From a virus: a stretch of DNA of 48,365 bases. The stretch covers positions 1 to 48,365 of IMG/VR virus record IMGVR_UViG_3300036830_000164; one strand, written 5' to 3'. The notes under the pieces are model-generated. The model saw only the letters and a program-made list of their open reading frames with translations, made no database searches and was not told where the DNA came from. This document shows, one piece after another, positions 1-8,008 of the stretch; within the stretch, counting starts at the first letter, position 1; the number at the start of each line of letters is the position of its first letter. A program made the translations under genes and the position numbers.

Positions 1-59
1 TCGGGCTCCTGAGAACGTTCGGGGACAGCGTGGCCGCCTTCTGCCGGAGCATCTCGTGA
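1..59 (+). CDS. C-terminal end of an unidentified upstream gene (partial)
   Basis: The frame starting at base 3 is open from the window edge to a TGA at 57-59, giving only about 18 residues ending FCRSIS. The stop overlaps the GTG of the next gene by a GTGA junction, the same coupling used throughout the window, which is the main reason to believe it is coding. Too short to assign; an upstream member of the same plus-strand operon is likely. Confidence 0.4.
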   Translation, partial: GLLRTFGDSVAAFCRSIS

Positions 60-544
60 GCCGCCGCAAGCGCTCCAGCGGCCTCGGCGTGCTGTCCGCC
101 GTGGGTGTGGGCACCTACATGGCCCTTCACGTCCACCTGGGCGGCTTCCACCTGGACAGCGTCAAGGCCCCGACCCACGCGGCCCGGGTGGCGGTCCGCT
201 ACGCCGAGGCCAGGATCGGTCTTCCCTACCAGTGGGGCGGCACCGGCCCGGACGGCTTCGATTGCAGCGGCCTCACGAGCATGGCCTGGAAGCACGCCGG
301 GGTCACCATCCCCCGGACCAGCCAGGAGCAGTGGGCCGGCCTGCGTCACGTCAGCAAGCCCGCGCCGGGAGACCTGGTGTTCAGCTACTGGACCGACCCG
401 GCCGACCCGGCGAGCCCCAACCATGTGCAGATCTACGCCGGCCACGGCGACGTCATCGGCGCCGACACCACCGACGTGGAGCGCGTCCCGCTGTCCACCG
501 ACGCAGGCCACATCGTCGGCTACGCCAACCCCACCGCACGCTAG
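56..544 (+). CDS. NlpC/P60 family cell-wall peptidase, membrane-anchored
   Basis: 162 aa. Seen: a hydrophobic N-terminal segment after a basic start (residues about 9-28), then an NlpC/P60 domain with WGGTGPDGFDCSG carrying the nucleophile Cys70, a catalytic His in PNHVQIYAG, and a following polar IGAD segment. Known: this family are papain-like peptidases that cut peptide stems of peptidoglycan. The N-terminus suggests secretion or anchoring outside the membrane. GTG start chosen because it overlaps the upstream stop (GTGA). It sits in one operon with a transglycosylase-like gene and an FtsK gene, so local wall opening for DNA transfer is likely; a phage lysin role is the alternative. Confidence 0.85.
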   Translation: MSRRKRSSGLGVLSAVGVGTYMALHVHLGGFHLDSVKAPTHAARVAVRYAEARIGLPYQWGGTGPDGFDCSGLTSMAWKHAGVTIPRTSQEQWAGLRHVSKPAPGDLVFSYWTDPADPASPNHVQIYAGHGDVIGADTTDVERVPLSTDAGHIVGYANPTAR

Positions 545-553
545 GAGAGTTTC

Positions 554-1414
554 ATGCTGTCCAAGTTGCTGACCATCCCCGCCGCCGCCCTCGCCTCGGC
601 CGCCGTCCTGACGGCTTGCGGAGGAACACCGCCGCCGCACCTTTCGGCACGCGCCCAGGCCATCGCCTACATGCGCTCGCACCCGGTCGCGCCCCGCCCA
701 GGGATGACCACGGCCGTCGTCCTGTCGTCAGACAGCGTGGGGTTCCTGAAGGCCGCGGCGAGGCAGGCGCACTGCCCAGCCACGCTGATGGTGGCCATCA
801 AGGGCAGCGTCGGCAACCTGCCTGGGTGTGGCGCCTGGAGCGCGACCGTGGAGACCGCCGCGGGCACTGTGGCACACCTGGCGTGCGGCAGCATCGCAGC
901 CCGGCGACTGTGTCCGACCGACCTGCTCGCCAACGGCTACATCCCCAGCGACGGCGACTACTTGCGCTTCCGTACGGATGGCCGGATCACCGGCCCGGCC
1001 GAAGTCCAGGTCATCAGGGAGTTCGCCGTGGACATCCTCGGCCCGGATCCGGACAGCGGACCGTGGATCACCACCCGGGCAGCGCCGACCCCGCTCAAGC
1101 TCGCCCTGAGCTACATGCGCCGCCACCCCGTCCCGCACCGGCACGGCATGACCGCAGGGGTAGTCGTCAGCGACTACGCCAGCGGCACCATCTGGTCTGT
1201 CACCTGGACACTGACGATCGCGCTCCCCAGTGGGCCACCGGTCACCGTCCCTTGCGTGAACGGCCAGGTCAAGAGGACCTGCCCGTGGCTGGCCGGCCCT
1301 GACGTGCTAGGCGGTGCGGCCTCGCCCAACCCGGTCGGTGTCTACCTGTACTTCCGCAGCGACGGTGTCATCGCCAAGCACGGCGACACACACGTCATCG
1401 GGCGGGGATGGTAA
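554..1414 (+). CDS. Lipoprotein with an internally duplicated domain
   Basis: 286 aa. Seen: signal peptide with lipobox LTAC, lipidated Cys22, then two related halves. The first begins AYMRSHPV...GMTTAVV (about residue 38) and the second SYMRRHPV...GMTAGVV (about residue 186). Each half ends in a similar YLRFRTDG / YLYFRSDG motif followed by a VI dipeptide. The halves are about 110 residues with several Cys in the first. No family recognised. It lies between two wall-active enzymes, so an extracytoplasmic partner or inhibitor is plausible but unproven. An AGGAGAG site precedes the ATG. Confidence 0.75.
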   Translation: MLSKLLTIPAAALASAAVLTACGGTPPPHLSARAQAIAYMRSHPVAPRPGMTTAVVLSSDSVGFLKAAARQAHCPATLMVAIKGSVGNLPGCGAWSATVETAAGTVAHLACGSIAARRLCPTDLLANGYIPSDGDYLRFRTDGRITGPAEVQVIREFAVDILGPDPDSGPWITTRAAPTPLKLALSYMRRHPVPHRHGMTAGVVVSDYASGTIWSVTWTLTIALPSGPPVTVPCVNGQVKRTCPWLAGPDVLGGAASPNPVGVYLYFRSDGVIAKHGDTHVIGRGW

Positions 1415-1497
1415 TGACCTGCTCCCTCTGGTGCGGCACCCGCTACCGCCGCATGATGTCTGGCCAGCAGTGCGCCGGTCACGGGGCGGTGGCCTGA
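1414..1497 (+). CDS. 27-aa Cys-containing small ORF, coupled to its neighbours
   Basis: Reads MTCSLWCGTRYRRMMSGQQC and then AGHGAVA. Its ATG shares a base with the lipoprotein TAA (TAATG) and it ends two bases before the next ATG, so it exactly fills the gap between two genes. Three Cys and a His could bind a metal. No family recognised; the perfect junction spacing is the main support. It could instead be an untranslated spacer. Confidence 0.4.
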   Translation: MTCSLWCGTRYRRMMSGQQCAGHGAVA

Positions 1498-1499
1498 CC

Positions 1500-1949
1500 A
1501 TGCTCGGGAGGCTCGCGCTCGCCGCGCTCGCCGCTGTCGTTGGGGTCGTCGGTGTCTACACCGCCGAAGATCTCATTCACATGCGCGCAGGTGGCAACCC
1601 TGCGGCCAACCGGGTGCTTGCCGACCAGCTGGCCGCCAGCGAGTACGGGTGGACCGGTTCGCAGCGCGGCTGCCTCAACACCCTGTGGCGGGGCGAGTCC
1701 GGGTTCAGCCAGTACGCCGACACCCGCCAGACCGGGCTCGACTCCGCCGGGGCGCAGGTGTTCGCCTACGGCATCCCGCAGGCGCGGCCCGCATCCAAGC
1801 TTCCCGAGGCTGGCCAGCCCGCCAGCCTCGGGGGTCAGTCCGAAGCCTCAGCCCAGGTGCACTGGGGGCTCCGGTACATCAAGCGCACCTATGGAGACCC
1901 GTGCGCCGCCCTGGCGTTCAAACGGGCTCACGGTAACCGGGGCTACTAA
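1500..1949 (+). CDS. Lytic transglycosylase-like protein
   Basis: 149 aa. Seen: N-terminal membrane segment or signal (about residues 4-21), then LWRGESGFSQYA with the likely catalytic Glu66, AYGIPQARPASKL, and a C-terminal WGLRYIKRTYGDPCAALAFK...HGNRGY. This order matches SLT/lysozyme-fold proteins of the aggregation-promoting-factor type. Known: these cleave the glycan strand of peptidoglycan. The frame is open further upstream, but this ATG falls two bases after the preceding small ORF and starts a proper signal, so it was preferred. With the NlpC/P60 gene it gives this operon both peptide- and glycan-cleaving enzymes. Confidence 0.75.
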   Translation: MLGRLALAALAAVVGVVGVYTAEDLIHMRAGGNPAANRVLADQLAASEYGWTGSQRGCLNTLWRGESGFSQYADTRQTGLDSAGAQVFAYGIPQARPASKLPEAGQPASLGGQSEASAQVHWGLRYIKRTYGDPCAALAFKRAHGNRGY

Positions 1950-1978
1950 CCCCACCGACAAGGAAGGAAATTCCATCC

Positions 1979-2161
1979 ATGCCCAAGTACTTCTTCAAGA
2001 CCCCGCACCACGTGCACCTCGGCCCGATCAACTCCTGGCTGGCCCAGCAGGGGATGTCACCGTCCACCCGGCACACCGTCGTCCTGGCGGGCCTGCTGGT
2101 GGCCAGCCTGCTGGTGGCCGCTGGGGTCCTGACGGCCAGGATGCGCAGCGGCGCGAACTGA
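1979..2161 (+). CDS. Small single-pass membrane protein
   Basis: 60 aa with one transmembrane helix (about residues 34-53, VVLAGLLVASLLVAAGVL) after a His-rich N-terminal part, and a basic tail. Preceded by a clear AAGGAAGGAA site. No family recognised. Position between the transglycosylase and the FtsK group suggests a component of an envelope assembly. Confidence 0.65.
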   Translation: MPKYFFKTPHHVHLGPINSWLAQQGMSPSTRHTVVLAGLLVASLLVAAGVLTARMRSGAN

Positions 2162-2211
2162 CCACCCACCAACCCAACCCAACCCGCCAACTAGGAAAAG
2201 GAGACAGCCCG

Positions 2212-2490
2212 GTGGCACGCTGGCCAACCCAAGAGCGGATCAAAACGGTTGCGTCCGAGATCCGCGATGCGTTCGCGGCCGGCGACGGCCACCGGGCTGT
2301 CAACACAGCCATTGTCAGCGCGCTGCAGCCCGCCGCGTCGTTCGCGAGGCGCACCCTGCAGCCAGCCCAGCGCCCCAGCGGGTACCCGGTGAAGCCTTCG
2401 GGCCGGGACCTCGCGGCGGCGTTCGATGTGTTCCTCGCAGACGCCCGGCGCCGCGGCGGCGCCGACGGCAGCGGAAGGAGGACGGCATGA
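2212..2490 (+). CDS. Hypothetical helical protein, paralog of the gene at 8886-9221
   Basis: 92 aa from a GTG preceded by AAAAGGAGA. Seen: WP..ER near the N-terminus, then E.RDAFAAGDGHRAVNTAI...LQPAASFARR. The gene at 8886 has the same string of features (WP...R, GDGRRAVNAAL, LQIASSYVRR), so the two are diverged duplicates about 6.7 kb apart. Mostly helical by composition. Function unknown. Overlaps the next ATG by four bases. Confidence 0.65.
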   Translation: MARWPTQERIKTVASEIRDAFAAGDGHRAVNTAIVSALQPAASFARRTLQPAQRPSGYPVKPSGRDLAAAFDVFLADARRRGGADGSGRRTA

Positions 2491-3083
2491 GCATCAACGA
2501 CATCCTGGGCTGGGGCCGCAGCGGTGACGGCGGCAACGGGGAAGACCCGCAGCCGCAGCCCGCCGCGCGGCCGCTGCACAGCGTCCCAGAGCCCCCCGTG
2601 CCCCCGGCTGACCCGGCGGGCCAGCAGGGCGCACCGGTGGGCGTGGTCACCCAGGTCCGCGCCGCGGCCTCCTTCACCCGCACCGCCGCCCGCGCGAACT
2701 TCAAGGCCCGCGTGGAGCAGCACGGCGGCCTCGTGAACTGGTTCTTCCACTACGACCCGCCCTCGGTGGCGCAGCAGCTGGAGTACCTGCACCGCCGCTC
2801 CTGGGTGACACCGGGCCACGAGGGCGGCATGTTCGACCGGGCCGGTGCCCGTTACCAGCGCCGGTTCGGGGTCAGGATCATCGCCCTGGCCGCGCTCGTC
2901 GCCCTGGTCGGTTCCCGGGCCATCGCCGCCGCCACCGTGGGGCTCATCGCATCGGGGCTCACCGTGGTTTTCCTGTGCGCCCTGGCCCCGGGTGACAAGA
3001 CCGTGATCATCGCCGTGGCGCTGGCCCTGTGGGCGGCCGGGCTGGGCTACCTGTTCGCACCGTCCCGCAACAAGGAGGACTGA
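2487..3083 (+). CDS. Membrane protein of the FtsK-associated operon
   Basis: 198 aa. Seen: Pro-rich acidic N-terminal 50 residues, a soluble middle with WFFHYDPPSVAQQLEYLHRRSWV, then three to four hydrophobic segments from about residue 130 (IIALAALVALVG, VGLIASGLTVVFLCAL, VIIAVALALWAAGLGYLF) and a charged tail. Strong GGAAGGAGG site. No named family recognised. It is coupled to the next membrane protein and to FtsK, so it probably belongs to the same envelope complex. Confidence 0.7.
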   Translation: MSINDILGWGRSGDGGNGEDPQPQPAARPLHSVPEPPVPPADPAGQQGAPVGVVTQVRAAASFTRTAARANFKARVEQHGGLVNWFFHYDPPSVAQQLEYLHRRSWVTPGHEGGMFDRAGARYQRRFGVRIIALAALVALVGSRAIAAATVGLIASGLTVVFLCALAPGDKTVIIAVALALWAAGLGYLFAPSRNKED

Positions 3084-3086
3084 CAC

Positions 3087-3827
3087 ATGATCAACGCGGC
3101 ACCCCTGATCGTCGCGGCGCTCGCGGCGGCGCTGTGGGTGAACCTGATGCGCGGGATCGGGCACCAGAAAGACCCCGGCCTGCTCACGCGCGGCCCCGGC
3201 CGCTGGTTCGGCGGCAAGGGCAAGGGCGGCTCCCGCAGCGACCGCCCGAAGGCGGCACGCAGGCTCGCCATCCTGTCCTACCTCATCGGCCTGGGCCTGG
3301 TCGCGGGGATCATCCCGGTGGCCGACGCCCTCGCCGGGTGGACCTCGGGCAGGACCGGCGTGGGCTACCTCGCCGTGCTGGACCTGCTGCTCACCGGCGC
3401 CATCTGGCTGGAGGTGTGGCACCTGCACAACCACCACCCGGCCTGGACCCAGGTGACCTGCTTCATCGCCGGTGCGGTCACGGTGGACACCTACGCGTCC
3501 TGGGAGCGGATGATCCACCAGGGCGGCAAGCTGCTGCCGCAGACTTTCGCGGCGATCAGCCACGAGGCGGCCCGGCAGAAGTCCGGCAACGCCGCCAAAG
3601 CCGCCCTGCACAACCTCCACGGCGTCCACGTCCCCGGGGCGAAGGGGTTCCCGGTGTCGACCGTCCTGGGCTTGCTGGTGATCGGCCTGCTGCTGTTCGT
3701 CGCGGTCGGCGGCCACCGGCTGGTCAGCAAGACCCGCCGGCGGTCGCAGCGCAGAAACTCCGGGCCCGGTGCCGCGCAGCGCCGCCCCGTTTCGGGTTCG
3801 CCCGGCCGTCAGGCACTGGGGGGCTGA
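3087..3827 (+). CDS. Multi-pass membrane protein of the FtsK-associated operon
   Basis: 246 aa. Seen: N-terminal helix (LIVAALAAALWVNLM), a basic Gly-rich loop, three central hydrophobic stretches, a long loop holding WHLHNHHPAW and HEAARQK, a last membrane helix (VLGLLVIGLLLFVAVGG, about 190-206) and a strongly basic tail. Preceded by AAGGAGG. Not recognised as a named family. Its stop lies three bases before the FtsK GTG, pointing to joint action with the translocase. Confidence 0.7.
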   Translation: MINAAPLIVAALAAALWVNLMRGIGHQKDPGLLTRGPGRWFGGKGKGGSRSDRPKAARRLAILSYLIGLGLVAGIIPVADALAGWTSGRTGVGYLAVLDLLLTGAIWLEVWHLHNHHPAWTQVTCFIAGAVTVDTYASWERMIHQGGKLLPQTFAAISHEAARQKSGNAAKAALHNLHGVHVPGAKGFPVSTVLGLLVIGLLLFVAVGGHRLVSKTRRRSQRRNSGPGAAQRRPVSGSPGRQALGG

Positions 3828-3830
3828 CCG

Positions 3831-5987
3831 GTGACGGACACAGTGACCCCGGCGGGTGAGGTGAGGGGTGCGGTGCACCAGTACCGCGCCGTCCTCGCCC
3901 CCCTGGCATGGATGGCCGCCCTCGAGGTGGCGGCGGCCGTGGCCCACCAGATGAGCGCGGCGTACGGGCTGCTTGCCGTGCTCGTGGCCGCCGGGGTCAC
4001 CGGTGCCCGCTACGCGGTCCGCCTGCGCACCAGCGACCCGGAGGACCGCATGTACGCGCTCACGGTGTGGGCCGCAGCGACCGTCTGGCTGATCCTCGCC
4101 GCCGCGTCGTCGCCGTTCGCCGTGCCCCACATCCCGGTGCTGGGCTGGCCGGTGCCGGTGTTCCAGGTTCTGCTGCTCGCCGGCGGCCCGTCGCTGGCTG
4201 TCCGCTGGTGGTTCGTGCACCGGGCACCTGAGCCGCCCGACCACCGGACCCTCGCCGGTGAGGTGCTCACCCCGCCCGCCCCCAGCCACGACGCCGGAAG
4301 CTACGGGCAGGCGGGCACGCCTCAGCCCGGCTGGGTGGCGCCCGCCACCCCCGAGGCCCCGCTTGAGGAGACCATCGTCCACGACGCCGCCCCGAAGCCC
4401 GGCGGGTGGAAGGTGGCCCCCAGCCACGACGCCGGAAGCTACGGGCAGGCGGGCACGCCTCAGCCCGGCTGGGTGGCGCCCGCCGCCCACGACGCCGCCC
4501 CGAAGCCCGGCGGGTGGAAGGTGCCACCGCAGACGCTGCTGACCCGGCCCATCGCGCCGAAGGGCGCGACCCCAGCGAACGCCCGGGTCATGGAGCAGCT
4601 CGCGGCGGTGCTGGAGCAGTTCGAGGTCGACGCCCAGGTCACCGGGTTCACCCGGGGCCCGACCGTCACCCGGTACGAGGTAGAACTCGGCCCGGCGGTG
4701 AAGGTGGAGAAAGTCACAGCCCTGTCGAAGAACATCGCCTACGCGGTCGGGACCGCGGACGTGCGGATCCTCTCGCCGATCGAGGGCATGTCCGCCATCG
4801 GCATCGAGATCCCCAACCCCGACCGGGAGACCGTCACTCTCGCCAGCGTCCTGCCCGCCCTGGCCAATGACCCCCACCCGCTCGCGGTGGCGCTCGGCCG
4901 CGACGTCGGCGGCGAGGTTGTCACAGCGAACCTCGCGAAGCTCCCTCACGTGTGCATCGCAGGGTCGACCGGTGCCGGCAAGTCGGTGTGCGTCTGCGGG
5001 CTGATCACCTCCATCCTGCTGCGGGCGACGCCGGATGACGTGCGCATGATCCTCATCGACCCCAAGCGGGTCGAACTCGCAGGCTTCGCCGGCATCCCGC
5101 ACCTGATCACGCCGATCATCACCAGCCCGAAGAAGGCCGCTGAGGCGCTCGGCTGGGTCGTCGGGGAGATGGACCGCCGCTACGACGACCTCGCTGCTGC
5201 CGGGTTCCGGCACATCGACGACTTCAACAAGGCGGTGCGCGCAGGCAAGCTCACCCCGCCGCCGGGCAGCGAGCGCGTCTTCCTGCCCTACCCGTACCTG
5301 CTGGTGATCGTGGACGAGCTGGCGGACCTGATGATGGTGGCGCCGCGCGACGTGGAAGACGCCATCGTCCGCATCACCCAGCTCGCCCGGGCGGCAGGCA
5401 TCCACCTGGTGCTCGCCACCCAGCGGCCCAGTGTGGACGTCGTGACGGGGCTGATCAAAGCCAACGTGCCCGCCCGGCTGGCGTTCGCCACCTCCAGCCT
5501 CACCGACTCCCGGGTCATCCTCGACGAGCCCGGCGCGGAGAAGCTCACCGGCAGCGGGGACGCCTTGTGGAAGCAGCCAGACGCCCGCCGCCCCAAGCGC
5601 CTGCAAGCGCCGTTCATCACCGAGCAGGAGATGGCCGATGTCGTGGCGCGGGTCCGCGAGCAGGCCGCGGACCTGCCCCAGCCGGAGATGGTCGACATCA
5701 CCGGCGGTGACTCCAGCACCGGTGAGGCCCTGGAGGTCGGCGACGACCTGGAACTGCTGGTCGCGGCGGCCGAGATCGTGGTCTCCACCCAGTTCGGCTC
5801 CACGTCGATGCTCCAGCGGAAGATGCGGGTCGGTTTCGCCAAGGCGGGCCGGCTCATGGACCTGCTGGAGTCCCGGGGCGTAGTCGGCCCCCAGGAAGGC
5901 TCCAAGGCACGTGACGTCCTGGTCGGCCCGGACGGCAAAGACGAAGCAATCGCCGCCCTGCGCGGTACCAACACAGGGAGTGAGTGA
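3831..5987 (+). CDS. FtsK/SpoIIIE-family DNA translocase with gamma domain
   Basis: 718 aa. Seen: about four N-terminal membrane helices (residues 20-125), a low-complexity linker with duplicated segments, an alpha domain ([26 protein letters not shown]), a RecA-like motor with Walker A GSTGAGKS at 378-385 and Walker [12 protein letters not shown] with Asp495/Glu496, [11 protein letters not shown], and a C-terminal gamma winged helix (about 640-710, [20 protein letters not shown]). Known: such proteins pump double-stranded DNA, guided by gamma-domain recognition of short oriented sequences. At 718 aa it is close in size to ordinary FtsK/SpoIIIE proteins, and the gamma domain is unlike TraB-type plasmid translocases. 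Inferred role: transfer, partition or dimer resolution of the element. Confidence 0.93.
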   Translation: MTDTVTPAGEVRGAVHQYRAVLAPLAWMAALEVAAAVAHQMSAAYGLLAVLVAAGVTGARYAVRLRTSDPEDRMYALTVWAAATVWLILAAASSPFAVPHIPVLGWPVPVFQVLLLAGGPSLAVRWWFVHRAPEPPDHRTLAGEVLTPPAPSHDAGSYGQAGTPQPGWVAPATPEAPLEETIVHDAAPKPGGWKVAPSHDAGSYGQAGTPQPGWVAPAAHDAAPKPGGWKVPPQTLLTRPIAPKGATPANARVMEQLAAVLEQFEVDAQVTGFTRGPTVTRYEVELGPAVKVEKVTALSKNIAYAVGTADVRILSPIEGMSAIGIEIPNPDRETVTLASVLPALANDPHPLAVALGRDVGGEVVTANLAKLPHVCIAGSTGAGKSVCVCGLITSILLRATPDDVRMILIDPKRVELAGFAGIPHLITPIITSPKKAAEALGWVVGEMDRRYDDLAAAGFRHIDDFNKAVRAGKLTPPPGSERVFLPYPYLLVIVDELADLMMVAPRDVEDAIVRITQLARAAGIHLVLATQRPSVDVVTGLIKANVPARLAFATSSLTDSRVILDEPGAEKLTGSGDALWKQPDARRPKRLQAPFITEQEMADVVARVREQAADLPQPEMVDITGGDSSTGEALEVGDDLELLVAAAEIVVSTQFGSTSMLQRKMRVGFAKAGRLMDLLESRGVVGPQEGSKARDVLVGPDGKDEAIAALRGTNTGSE
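4278..4523 (+). repeat. Direct repeats encoding the FtsK linker
   Basis: A 69-bp unit at 4278-4346 is repeated exactly at 4416-4484, and a 36-bp unit at 4380-4415 is repeated exactly at 4488-4523. The encoded peptides are [20 protein letters not shown] and [12 protein letters not shown], both duplicated. Perfect identity suggests a recent in-frame duplication, followed by loss of about 30 bp between the units in the second copy. Confidence 0.95.
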
Positions 5988-5990
5988 GCC

Positions 5991-6197
5991 ATGCCGCTCG
6001 CAGAAGTAACCGCCCACGCCGCCGCGGCGTCCCCGGTGGCACCCGTGCTCGGGCTAGGGCTCGTGATCGTCTGGGCCGCGATGCTGGTGACCCGGTGGCG
6101 CGGGCAGGACACCCCCGGCCTGTGGCTGGCCGTTATCGCCGTCACCATCGCCAGCGGGGCCCTGGCCCTGCACGGCGGGATCGCGGGTGTGTCATAA
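5991..6197 (+). CDS. Small two-helix membrane protein
   Basis: 68 aa with two hydrophobic segments (about 16-33 and 45-64) separated by RWRGQDTPG. A GGGAGTGAG site and a three-base gap couple it to FtsK. Function unknown; likely a small partner in the FtsK membrane complex. Oddly, the same reading frame stays open after its TAA and encodes a zinc ribbon (next entry). Confidence 0.65.
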   Translation: MPLAEVTAHAAAASPVAPVLGLGLVIVWAAMLVTRWRGQDTPGLWLAVIAVTIASGALALHGGIAGVS

Positions 6198-6344
6198 GCC
6201 AGTGCCCGAGCACCCTCGAGGCGGCAGGCCCGGGGTCCGCGTGGACCCTGCCCATTCTGCGGCGGCCACAACTACAAGGACATCAGTTCGGACTTTGGCG
6301 CTGCCTACGAGTGCCTGTCCTGCGGAGAGACGGAGACATTGTGA
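6198..6344 (+). pseudogene. Zinc-ribbon coding segment without a start codon
   Basis: Seen: 48 sense codons ending TGA at 6342-6344, encoding GPCPFCGGHNYKD...AAYECLSCGETETL, a well-formed CPxCG...CxxCG zinc ribbon. No ATG, GTG, TTG or CTG occurs in the frame. It lies directly behind, and in frame with, the TAA of the 68-aa membrane protein; a GTG at 6187 opens the +1 neighbouring frame and would need one frameshift near 6230-6250 to enter it. The stop overlaps the next ATG (TGATG). It could be a frameshifted gene, a recoded extension of the previous gene, or a sequencing error. Confidence 0.5.
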
Positions 6345-6769
6345 TGGGAATGTTCAGCAAGCGCGCCACAACCCCGGCGGTGCCCGCCACGGGCTGGCAG
6401 CCGGACGGCAGCGGCGTCACGACCGGCGGGCCGCCTGTCGAGGGTCAGCTAGGTGCGGCATACAGGGTCCGCTTCATGAATCCGGCTGTGCCCGGCTACC
6501 TGATCACACTCACCTACTTCGCCGAGGAGGACGGCTGCCAGTACGCCGTTGGGCGTGTATGCCAGTTCCTCATCTGCTCCGACCCGTCAGACCCGGACGG
6601 TACGCGCATCTGGGCCGGCCCCGGCGACGGCTATGACCAGGTGCTCGGCCCGTTCCCGAGCGGGTCCTATGCCGGGCTAGCGGCGCTCGACAACGCCGAG
6701 TGGTGCCTTGGGCGCGCCGTGGACGTCGGCACCTGGGCCTCTGACGGTTTCGCCGGGTACGGGGGCTGA
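6344..6769 (+). CDS. MGxF-tag array protein 1
   Basis: 141 aa. Seen: N-terminal MGMFSKR, then GWQPDGSGV, YRVRFMNPAVPGYLITLTY and a C-terminal GTWASDGFAGYGG. The central block matches array protein 6 (8452) clearly: GWQ.D.SGV, FR.MNPA.PG, IT.TY. No known domain recognised. The basic tag MG(hydrophobic)F(K/R)R is shared by six genes in a row and could act as a membrane-contact or sorting tag; this is inference. Overlaps the zinc-ribbon stop by one base. Confidence 0.65.
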   Translation: MGMFSKRATTPAVPATGWQPDGSGVTTGGPPVEGQLGAAYRVRFMNPAVPGYLITLTYFAEEDGCQYAVGRVCQFLICSDPSDPDGTRIWAGPGDGYDQVLGPFPSGSYAGLAALDNAEWCLGRAVDVGTWASDGFAGYGG

Positions 6770-6771
6770 CG

Positions 6772-7203
6772 GTGGGCATCTTCGGAAAGCGCCGCGCCCA
6801 GCGGGACGAGTTGAGCACCTGGCAGCCAGCGGTCGGCTACGGCGTCCAGAACGACAGCGCCAGGGAGATCGCGGGAGACGCGGCGGTCGCGCAGACCGCC
6901 TACCGGCTCCACTTCGCGCTCAGGTCCGCACCGTCCGCAACGCTGGTCATCTGGACGTACGCGGTGACCGCCACCCCCGAGGCCGGCCCGGGCCCGTACG
7001 CGGTCGGCTACCGGGGAGAGTGCTGGATCGAGGAGTTCCTGGTGTCCGCCTGGAACGAGGAGGACTGGGAGGGCTACTCCAACCCCGCCGACGCTGACGC
7101 CGCGGCGCTCGCCATCGCTGTCCAACTTTGCACCCAGCGCCGGGGCCAGCCCGGGGAGATCGACAGCCTCGGGTTCTTCGAGTGGGACGGGGTGCCGTTC
7201 TGA
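6772..7203 (+). CDS. MGxF-tag array protein 2
   Basis: 143 aa from GTG. Seen: MGIFGKRRAQ, TWQPAVGYGV, YRLHFALRSAPSATLVIWTY, YAVGYRGECWI, a helical NPADADAAALAIAVQL region and a C-terminal FFEWDGVPF. The order beta-rich middle, helix, WDG end is the same as in array proteins 3, 6 and 7. Acidic overall. Stop shares one base with the next ATG (TGATG). Function unknown. Confidence 0.65.
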   Translation: MGIFGKRRAQRDELSTWQPAVGYGVQNDSAREIAGDAAVAQTAYRLHFALRSAPSATLVIWTYAVTATPEAGPGPYAVGYRGECWIEEFLVSAWNEEDWEGYSNPADADAAALAIAVQLCTQRRGQPGEIDSLGFFEWDGVPF

Positions 7204-7655
7204 TGGGCATTTTCCGCAGGCGCCGGACCCAGTCTGCGGGGTGGAGGCCGCTGCGGCGCACCAGCATCCCGCTCACCGGCACCGACGCGGGCATGGGCGA
7301 TGGCGACCAGGTGTTCGCGGTCGCCCACATGGTGGCGTTCGGGATGCAGCACCCTGACGGCGCAGTGATCACCGTCTGTGCGTACGCGTCCTACGCGTCC
7401 CATTTCACTGAGCCCGACCGCTACGGCGTGAGGCTGCGCTACCACTACACGTCGGAGGCGCACCCCGGCTGGGTTTACACCGGCCGGGAGCCCGGCCCGT
7501 GGGACACCACCGCCTACGCGGGCAGGGCCGATGACCAGGCCCGCGAACTGGCGGACCTGCTCGCATCCGGAACCGAGGACGTGTCCGCGTGGCTGCCGAG
7601 GATCTTCGGCTGGGACGGCGAGTGGTTCGCGGTTGCAGAAGCCAGGGAGGTCTGA
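7203..7655 (+). CDS. MGxF-tag array protein 3
   Basis: 150 aa; start set by the TGATG junction. Seen: MGIFRRRRTQ, VAFGMQHPDGAVITVCAYA, DRYGVRLRYHYTSE, a helical ADDQARELADLLASG segment and C-terminal FGWDGEWFAV. Shares the YGV and WDG motifs with neighbours but is otherwise diverged. Function unknown. Confidence 0.65.
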   Translation: MGIFRRRRTQSAGWRPLRRTSIPLTGTDAGMGDGDQVFAVAHMVAFGMQHPDGAVITVCAYASYASHFTEPDRYGVRLRYHYTSEAHPGWVYTGREPGPWDTTAYAGRADDQARELADLLASGTEDVSAWLPRIFGWDGEWFAVAEAREV

Positions 7656-7658
7656 GCG

Positions 7659-8006
7659 ATGGGACTGTTTAGCGGGCCCAGGATGTCGGACGCCGAGTAC
7701 GCCACGTCTGTGCCAGGAGCCACTCATGTGCTGGCGTGGCTGCCGGCCGGCCTCACCGAAGACGGGAGCGGCTGGGAACTGCTCACGGCCACCGACTTTA
7801 GCGTCAGCTGGGCCGGCCACTGGGCGGCGGTCGTCTTCGACGCCCCAGAGGACGCCGACCCGGGCTACCTGGCCGCGAGCGTGGCGGAGGAGCTCGCGCA
7901 GCCGGTGACGCTCACCGCAGACACGCGGGATATCAAGCTCAGCCCGCGCCGTCTGCGCTGGTACCGCCAGCCCATCTACTGGGTGATCCCGGCAGGGGGG
8001 TGCTGA
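7659..8006 (+). CDS. MGxF-tag array protein 4
   Basis: 115 aa after a GGGAGG site. Seen: MGLFSGPRM tag-like start, LTATDFSVSWAGHWAAVVFDAPEDADPGYLAASVAEELAQPVTL and a C-terminal RWYRQPIYWVIPAGGC. It keeps the N-terminal tag but lacks the WDG end, so it may be a different domain behind the same leader. Function unknown. Confidence 0.6.
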   Translation: MGLFSGPRMSDAEYATSVPGATHVLAWLPAGLTEDGSGWELLTATDFSVSWAGHWAAVVFDAPEDADPGYLAASVAEELAQPVTLTADTRDIKLSPRRLRWYRQPIYWVIPAGGC

Positions 8007-8008
8007 CA

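Noticed and set aside
3831-5987. Host chromosomal ftsK
   Set aside because: Neighbours are mobile-element genes and small membrane proteins, and the linker carries fresh duplications; not a cell-division context.
2028-6017. 1329-aa minus-strand open frame opposite the membrane and FtsK genes
   Set aside because: A shadow frame of very GC-rich coding DNA: His/Arg/Gly/Asp-rich, no domain pattern, and the opposite strand has clear genes with ribosome sites.
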